From assembly GCA_937121005.1 (NCBI GenBank), contig CAKZKB010000450.1, forward strand, positions 1-11,178: 11,178 bases of DNA, in the 5' to 3' direction. The notes under the pieces were generated by a model. The model was not told where the DNA came from and ran no database searches. It saw only the letters and a program-made list of their open reading frames with translations. The number at the start of each line of letters is the position of its first letter. The stretch's first letter is position 1. Of this stretch, positions 6,506 through 11,178 are shown piece after piece. The translations under genes were made by a program, and so were the position numbers. The stretch is from an uncultured cyanobacterium. Its GTDB lineage: Bacteria > Cyanobacteriota > Cyanobacteriia > Cyanobacteriales > Geitlerinemataceae.

Positions 6506-8983
6506 TTATTCAGCCAGGGAAATCCTTCGCTGCTTGAGGGTAAGAAGGATTTTTTTTCCAACAAAGGGTACTTTTCGGAAAAAATACGGACCTGCCCAAA
6601 CAAGCCCTCCTGTTGCCATCAAAGCGATTGCTGATGGGAGAAAAGGAAGACAGATACCTGTTTCAGACAGGATAACCAAACCAATGCCATAAGAAATGAC
6701 AACAAGCCCTCCAAAAGCAAGAACGACCACAGTCACCTTTAGCTCTGTACCTTGAGGCAACCGAATAAAATACCATACAATTAGTCCTCCAGCAACAGCA
6801 AAACCCGCAATGTATAGAGCATCTCCCCACAAAGGCAAAAATCCAAACAAAGGTCGATCGTCTAAAATTTTGCTGAGAATTTGACTCACCATATGACCGT
6901 GAACCACAACTCCTGGCATAACCTGTTTAGTTCCTTTACCGTAGGGCGTGGAAAAACTATCTACCGTGTTGAGAGAGGTTACACCGATCAATACAATTCT
7001 ATCCGTAATTAAACTCGGATCGAAATTGTTTTCTAAAATATCGATTATAGATATTTCTTCGGCCAGTTTTCCCGCAGAATCGGATATTCGATCGGATTTA
7101 CCAATGGAACGATAGTTGAGTAAAATTTGGTGTCCGCGATCGTCAATGTTTTGGTAAAAGCCGGTACGGTTTTCCAATGGCTCTAGAATAGTATCTGCAA
7201 TTTGTAAGTGGCGCTCTGGAGTGACTCCAATTTCTATACCCTTAGAGTCTAAGTAGCGAAAAGCTAAGTCCATACTATAACCATAGGGGCTAGGACAAAG
7301 TTCGCTAGGGTCTTGGTAAAATAGGTGACGACGCACGACTCCATCATCGTCTACCTTGATATTGCTAAACGTTACGTTTTCTTCTGGACTTTCTGGAGGC
7401 GGCCCGACGCTAGCATCTTCAGGATTTTCCAGATCTTTGTGCTTGCAAATGGTAACTAGACGCGGATTTTCTCGGAAATGAACGGCTAATTCTTCGCGGC
7501 CTTCGCCATAAGAAAGATCTCGAAGCAAATCCAAGCCAATTGCCAAAGGATCGTGACGATCGATGTTAGCCAACAGCTTAGCCATCGTCCGATCTGTAAT
7601 TGGATATTCATTTAAGTCCTGGATATTTTTGTCGGAAATCGTCACAATGAGCAGGCGATCGTCCGGCTCCTCCAAAGGACGCATTCGCATCATGCGATCG
7701 AATATAGGAAGTTCTAAGGGTTGTAGTATTCCTAGAAACCGAATCCCCACTACCAATGCTGTTGCCACTGCACCAAAAGCAGGAACGCTCCAAAGTGGCA
7801 ATCGTTTGGGTTTTGATGGTACAACTTCATCGCTCTCTTCAATTGGCAAGCGTTCCACAACTTCTTTTTCAACCCAAGACAAGTCGAAAATTGATTTGTA
7901 GATAGGGTTGTAAGATGTTAACGTACCCCTTTCACGAACAACTAATCCCGTTCGCCACAACTCTAAATGTTCGGTTTCTTCTTTAAAGTCAATCTCTCCT
8001 TTTTCAAGGATCTGTTGGTATAGCTTGAGGCGCGACAAAGCACGATCGTCCGTTTCTGACTTGTGTAAAAGGCGATCGCGAAGGTGCTTTAAGTGAGGTG
8101 GTTCGTCTTGAGACTCCCAATTTTCAATCGTTTTTGTGCGAACTAGTTCTGCAACCCACTCTTTCTCACCTTCATCAATCAAAGAGTCTTCAGACTTGAC
8201 CACCAAATCGCACAGCTTTTGCGTCAAGAAAGGCTGTCCTCCCGACCAGTACAAAATTCCCTGCAATACGGCTTCAGGATTGCTGACTTTTCCTCCCAAA
8301 CCTTTAAGTAAGGGTTGAGCCTCTTCCCAAGTAAACCCTTGCAATTCAATTGGATAACCCAGATTGAAAGGTGGGTTGAGCTTTTCCTTAATTAACTCAG
8401 ACGGAGTGGCTACGCCGAGCAAGGCAAACGTTAAGCGATTGTATTCAGCATCATCTGTTCGCTTGTTATAGCACGAGCGAATATAGGCTAAAAAGTCATC
8501 ACCTTTAAACTCAAGGCTAAAGATGTTATCGATTTCGTCAATAAAAATGACGATCGGCTCCGGTACTCGTTTCAGGAGGATATTTTCGATAAATTCTCCC
8601 AAGCGATCGACGGGCGGTAAATTGGGCGATTGTCTCCACCAATCTCGCCAATCAAAATCTTTAAGAACTTCAAAATCACCTACCAAACTACGAATGAATC
8701 CTGCGTACCACTGTTCGGAAGTGACACCCTCTGTTCCCATCTCCGTCAGGTCGATGGAACTACAAGCAATCCCCTCTTCTTGCAGCCGCTTCATTACCCG
8801 AACTCGCAGGCTGGATTTGCCCATTTGTCGAGAATTCAGGACGTAGCAATACTTACCATCTTTGAGAGAGCGATAGAACTCCTCGTCAGCCCGACGGCTG
8901 ACGTAGGTTGGGTCATCACTTGGCAGGCTGCCGCCAACGCGATATTGGTACTTCATTGGGGTCTTGAGGTCTTTCAGTTCCAT
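6506..8983 (-). CDS. AAA-like ATPase fused to a CHASE2 membrane sensor
   Basis: This 825-residue protein joins a cytoplasmic ATPase to an extracytoplasmic sensor. Residues 11-370 match the AAA-like (AAA_35-type) module of cyanobacteria: YRVGGSLPSDDPTYVSRRAD, P-loop LNSRQMGKSSL (G55-K56-S57), Walker B IVIFIDEIDNIF (D149-E150), then WSGGQPFLTQKLCDL. One membrane segment (about 396-419) leads into CHASE2 (about 425-715): IFDRMMRMRP, LLIVTISDKNI, AIGLDLLRDL, LLNYRS, DRIVLIGVTS, and MPGVVVHGHMVSQIL. Three membrane segments follow (about 718-740, 747-772, 779-801), and the protein ends in a short basic tail. CHASE2 proteins usually carry a kinase or cyclase after these segments; here there is none, and the only recognisable enzymatic domain is N-terminal. 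The topology puts ATPase and tail inside, CHASE2 outside. The start is one base after the TIR gene stop (TAAAATG), so translation is probably coupled. The ligand is unknown. Confidence 0.92.
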   Translation of the reverse strand: MELKDLKTPMKYQYRVGGSLPSDDPTYVSRRADEEFYRSLKDGKYCYVLNSRQMGKSSLRVRVMKRLQEEGIACSSIDLTEMGTEGVTSEQWYAGFIRSLVGDFEVLKDFDWRDWWRQSPNLPPVDRLGEFIENILLKRVPEPIVIFIDEIDNIFSLEFKGDDFLAYIRSCYNKRTDDAEYNRLTFALLGVATPSELIKEKLNPPFNLGYPIELQGFTWEEAQPLLKGLGGKVSNPEAVLQGILYWSGGQPFLTQKLCDLVVKSEDSLIDEGEKEWVAELVRTKTIENWESQDEPPHLKHLRDRLLHKSETDDRALSRLKLYQQILEKGEIDFKEETEHLELWRTGLVVRERGTLTSYNPIYKSIFDLSWVEKEVVERLPIEESDEVVPSKPKRLPLWSVPAFGAVATALVVGIRFLGILQPLELPIFDRMMRMRPLEEPDDRLLIVTISDKNIQDLNEYPITDRTMAKLLANIDRHDPLAIGLDLLRDLSYGEGREELAVHFRENPRLVTICKHKDLENPEDASVGPPPESPEENVTFSNIKVDDDGVVRRHLFYQDPSELCPSPYGYSMDLAFRYLDSKGIEIGVTPERHLQIADTILEPLENRTGFYQNIDDRGHQILLNYRSIGKSDRISDSAGKLAEEISIIDILENNFDPSLITDRIVLIGVTSLNTVDSFSTPYGKGTKQVMPGVVVHGHMVSQILSKILDDRPLFGFLPLWGDALYIAGFAVAGGLIVWYFIRLPQGTELKVTVVVLAFGGLVVISYGIGLVILSETGICLPFLPSAIALMATGGLVWAGPYFFRKVPFVGKKILLTLKQRRISLAE

Positions 8984-8984
8984 T

Positions 8985-10694
8985 TTAACCGAGCACTTTC
9001 CTAAAGTAAAGACGGTACAATTGACATCTGGGTTCCACTAAATCTCCCTGGTGTTTCACTAACCCCATACTTTTGAGTTTGTAAGTAGGTATCGGTGGCA
9101 ACTGCACGGGACTATCGCTAGATACAACTTCCTGGAAAGCACTCTTGAGATCCGGACTTTCTTCCAAGTTTACCAACTGTTCTTGCAAGTGGTTTTTATA
9201 AATTCCGGTCATGGTGGGAGCCTTGGACAGGATATCTGTCAGCGATCGCTGCATGGACACTGCCTTATAAAGTGCCTGCCTGATTAAATAAGGATGTCCC
9301 GCGACCATTTCCATCAGCGAGTTCACTTGAGAGTCATCCCAGTTCAGTTCGTGAAGGTGAACGAGACGCTGAACTTGTTTGCTGTCAAATTCTGGAAGTT
9401 CGACAGCTTCTCCCACGTTGAACGGCGATCGATTGATATTTAAGGAAGTGTAAACATCCGTGGAATACGCGATCGCCATATGCAGCTTCTTCCACACCGT
9501 TTTTTCTTTACCATACTCGTGCCAAGTTCTCAACATTCCAAAGAAATCCTGTGCTGTTTCCGCTTCAAACAGGCGATCGACATCATCCAAACCCAAAACT
9601 AAGGGAAGAGCATTATCTGACAGTAAATATTTTTCAAAATAATCATTACAATTCGAGATACTGCTCAACAGTTCTTCATCCCAGTATTCAGATAGCTTAT
9701 CTTCTAACAAGAGTTTGCGTCCGACTTCTTGACAAAACCATTGCAGGAAACTATCTAGGTTGTCACGGATTTTTCGGTCGATCGCTCCTAACCTTAGATG
9801 TACAGTACGATAACCTTCCGTTTGGACTCGATTGAGAATCCGGAACATCAAGGAAGTTTTTCCCATTTGTTGCGGCGCTTTGATCCGAACCAGTCCACTA
9901 GGTTGAAGAATTGTCCTGTAACATAAATCTTCAATATTGAATTTTTGAATGGAACGTTCTATATAAAAAGGAGATTCTAAGGACACAGGATCTCCTGGGA
10001 TTTCGAGGTTATTTAGGAGTTGAGAGGAAGGTGCAGACGAACTTTCCTCTTCTACAATATTTACAACAGTGTGTGTAGGATTTGTTTTCTCTTCTTGCTT
10101 CGCTCCGCTCGCTTCTCGTAACTTCAAAGAAAATCGTTCCTCTAGCGGAAAAGAAGGCAGGTTTTTTTCAATAACATCAAGTATCGCGTAAGCAAAAAGC
10201 TCGCTAATTTCGCTTTCAATTTCCCAAGCAGGGATAGTTTGTAAGGTTTTATACCACCAAGGATTGTTCCGAAGAGATTCTTGCGTTAAACCCATGCAAA
10301 TTGGTAAAATTCCAGGCTTTTTGATTTCGGGATTTTGTTGCTGCAAACTGACAGCAATTCCAATCTCCCAGATCATAGATTCGCTAACTAAAGAGTCCGG
10401 TGTTAAAACCAGCAGCAAATATTCACATTTTCTTAGCTCACCGTCAATTTTTTCTCGACGTTTTCCACTAGGCTCGGTATTCCGATCTTCTGGGAAAATC
10501 TCGTAGCCCGATTGCTTTAACTTGTTACTTAATTTTTGCACTGAGGAAACATGGGAATCGCGGCTATAGCTAATGACAATTTTAGGCTTGGACTTAATCA
10601 AGCCTTGCGCGACTTCCTTCAACTCAGGAATAAAAAACAAAGCTGATATACTAGCGAGGCTCCCTACAATACCTATAATTACAGCAAAGTCCAT
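8985..10694 (-). CDS. Membrane-anchored TIR domain plus AAA-like ATPase protein
   Basis: This 569-residue protein starts with a hydrophobic segment (about 4-23), then a TIR domain (about 37-150): KIVISYSRDSH, QSGYEIFPEDRN, CEYLLLVLTPDSLVSESMIWE. E110 in WEIGIA lies where TIR NAD hydrolases carry the catalytic Glu. A linker (about 185-235) rich in Glu and Ser leads to an AAA-like ATPase (about 238-569): FYIERSIQKFNIEDLCYRTI, P-loop APQQMGKTSL (G278-K279-T280), Walker B LPLVLGLDDVDRLF (D370-D371), AGHPYLIRQAL, and a winged-helix-like end. The module is of the same family as in the next gene. Its ATG is four bases after the isomerase stop; a GGAG lies 13 bases before it, inside the isomerase gene. 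TIR plus NTPase fusions are known in bacterial immunity (STAND-type, for example), but this AAA_35-type combination has no function I can name. NAD cleavage is inferred from motif position only. Confidence 0.9.
   Translation of the reverse strand: MDFAVIIGIVGSLASISALFFIPELKEVAQGLIKSKPKIVISYSRDSHVSSVQKLSNKLKQSGYEIFPEDRNTEPSGKRREKIDGELRKCEYLLLVLTPDSLVSESMIWEIGIAVSLQQQNPEIKKPGILPICMGLTQESLRNNPWWYKTLQTIPAWEIESEISELFAYAILDVIEKNLPSFPLEERFSLKLREASGAKQEEKTNPTHTVVNIVEEESSSAPSSQLLNNLEIPGDPVSLESPFYIERSIQKFNIEDLCYRTILQPSGLVRIKAPQQMGKTSLMFRILNRVQTEGYRTVHLRLGAIDRKIRDNLDSFLQWFCQEVGRKLLLEDKLSEYWDEELLSSISNCNDYFEKYLLSDNALPLVLGLDDVDRLFEAETAQDFFGMLRTWHEYGKEKTVWKKLHMAIAYSTDVYTSLNINRSPFNVGEAVELPEFDSKQVQRLVHLHELNWDDSQVNSLMEMVAGHPYLIRQALYKAVSMQRSLTDILSKAPTMTGIYKNHLQEQLVNLEESPDLKSAFQEVVSSDSPVQLPPIPTYKLKSMGLVKHQGDLVEPRCQLYRLYFRKVLG
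8996..9002 (-). promoter_or_regulatory. Possible ribosome-binding site of the ATPase-CHASE2 gene
   Basis: On the minus strand AGGAAAG ends 12 bases before the ATG at 8983 and lies within the last codons of the TIR gene. The distance is longer than ideal; with the TAAAATG junction, re-initiation by terminating ribosomes is as likely as independent binding. It favours this start over the in-frame ATG nine codons later. Confidence 0.35.
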
Positions 10695-10698
10695 TGTT

Positions 10699-11178
10699 TT
10701 AGTTTAACTCCAACTTAATTGCCATCTTGGCCAGTTTCTCGCGCATCCATTTTTCAAACAGTTCGTTTTGTAACTCCCGTTTGAGGCCCGGCTGTTCTAG
10801 AGAAGCCGCCAAAATGTTATCGACTCGGAACAGGCAAAAGCGATCGTCCACTTCTAGCACTCCTACAATATCACCCGGATTGGTATCGGTCAATGCCGTC
10901 CGCACCCCTGGGGGCAAACTCCCTCGCCGGACTGGAGGAATGGCATTACCGATCGCGTCTTTTGTAACAGAATGCGATCGCGCCAAGTCGTCGAACTGAC
11001 TCGGTTCCTGTGCCAGTTTCTGTTCCAGATCGACTGCCAGTTGCTTGTCTTCAACAATAATACGCGATAGCACCACGCGATCGAGATCCGGTTTGCGCTT
11101 GGCAAACCACTCTTCCAACTGCGGTTCGGTGACTTCAGCTTTCAACTTTTCCACTTGAAAGCCGAACGCGATCCGATC
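10699..11178 (-). CDS. Parvulin-like (PpiC-type) peptidyl-prolyl isomerase, C-terminal part, 5' end outside window
   Basis: Visible are the last 159 residues; the frame is open to the right edge (DRIAFGFQVEK), so the GTG at 11154 is not the start. From about residue 30 the pattern is that of a PpiC rotamase: LDRVVLSRIIVEDKQLAVDL, then SQFDDLARSHSVTKDA, RRGSLPPGVRTAL, NPGDIVGVLEVDDRFCLFRV, and a basic helical end EKWMREKLAKMAIKLELN. The first His of the usual ashiL/HI motif is replaced (SRI), as in some cyanobacterial homologues, so catalytic strength is uncertain. Such short isomerases without a clear signal peptide often accompany HlyD/ABC peptide exporters in cyanobacteria; any such partner would lie to the right of the window. 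It ends four bases before the TIR gene and probably shares its transcript. Confidence 0.78.
   Translation of the reverse strand, partial: DRIAFGFQVEKLKAEVTEPQLEEWFAKRKPDLDRVVLSRIIVEDKQLAVDLEQKLAQEPSQFDDLARSHSVTKDAIGNAIPPVRRGSLPPGVRTALTDTNPGDIVGVLEVDDRFCLFRVDNILAASLEQPGLKRELQNELFEKWMREKLAKMAIKLELN

Noticed and set aside
2166..10981. Scattered GCGATCGC octamers as regulatory sites
   Set aside because: They are HIP1, an octamer over-represented across many cyanobacterial genomes, and here fall inside genes without any spacing pattern.
11152..11154. GTG at 11154 as the start of the isomerase
   Set aside because: The frame continues to the right edge with family-like residues, so the true start lies outside.

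Overview
The window looks like a stretch of cyanobacterial chromosome. At least eight copies of the HIP1 octamer GCGATCGC (starting near 2166, 2606, 2772, 3214, 4975, 8072, 9242 and 10974) are scattered through it. The protein families are also typical of filamentous or multicellular cyanobacteria: a two-partner-secretion exoprotein, its TpsB pore, a TPR-CHAT protein, a DUF928 protein, an ATPase-CHASE2 membrane protein, a TIR-ATPase protein and a parvulin-like isomerase. I see no tRNA, rRNA, CRISPR array, transposase or phage gene. Coding density is very high; the only gene-free stretch over 100 bases is 954-1083.

Plus strand, left half (1-5438): three genes in order. First is the C-terminal end of a filamentous-haemagglutinin-like exoprotein (TpsA type), cut by the left window edge. 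After 130 bases holding a GC-rich inverted-repeat element comes a TpsB outer-membrane transporter with signal peptide, POTRA region and 16-stranded-type barrel with the VRGY loop motif. The third is a TPR-CHAT protein whose start lies inside the tpsB end (49-base overlap, strong Shine-Dalgarno). It has an N-terminal signal peptide or membrane anchor and an intact His-Cys pair. This reads as a secretion operon to which a predicted exported CHAT peptidase has been added.

Minus strand, right half (11178 down to 5478): a tightly packed run of four genes. They are a parvulin-like peptidyl-prolyl isomerase (5' end beyond the window), a membrane-anchored TIR plus AAA-like ATPase protein (4 bases later), an AAA-like ATPase plus CHASE2 membrane protein (1 base later), and a secreted DUF928 protein (38 bases later). 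The spacing implies one transcription unit. The two runs converge on a short interval (5439-5477) containing a GC hairpin.

How the genes may work together is inference. CHAT, DUF928 and TPS proteins are all predicted to leave the cytoplasm. The CHASE2 domain is predicted to face the periplasm, while its ATPase half faces the cytoplasm together with the TIR-ATPase. The most interesting unit is therefore the coupled TIR-ATPase/ATPase-CHASE2 pair: two proteins sharing the same kind of ATPase module, one carrying a possible NAD-cleaving effector and the other an extracytoplasmic sensor. That would fit an envelope-sensing signalling or defence system. Nothing in the sequence proves this.
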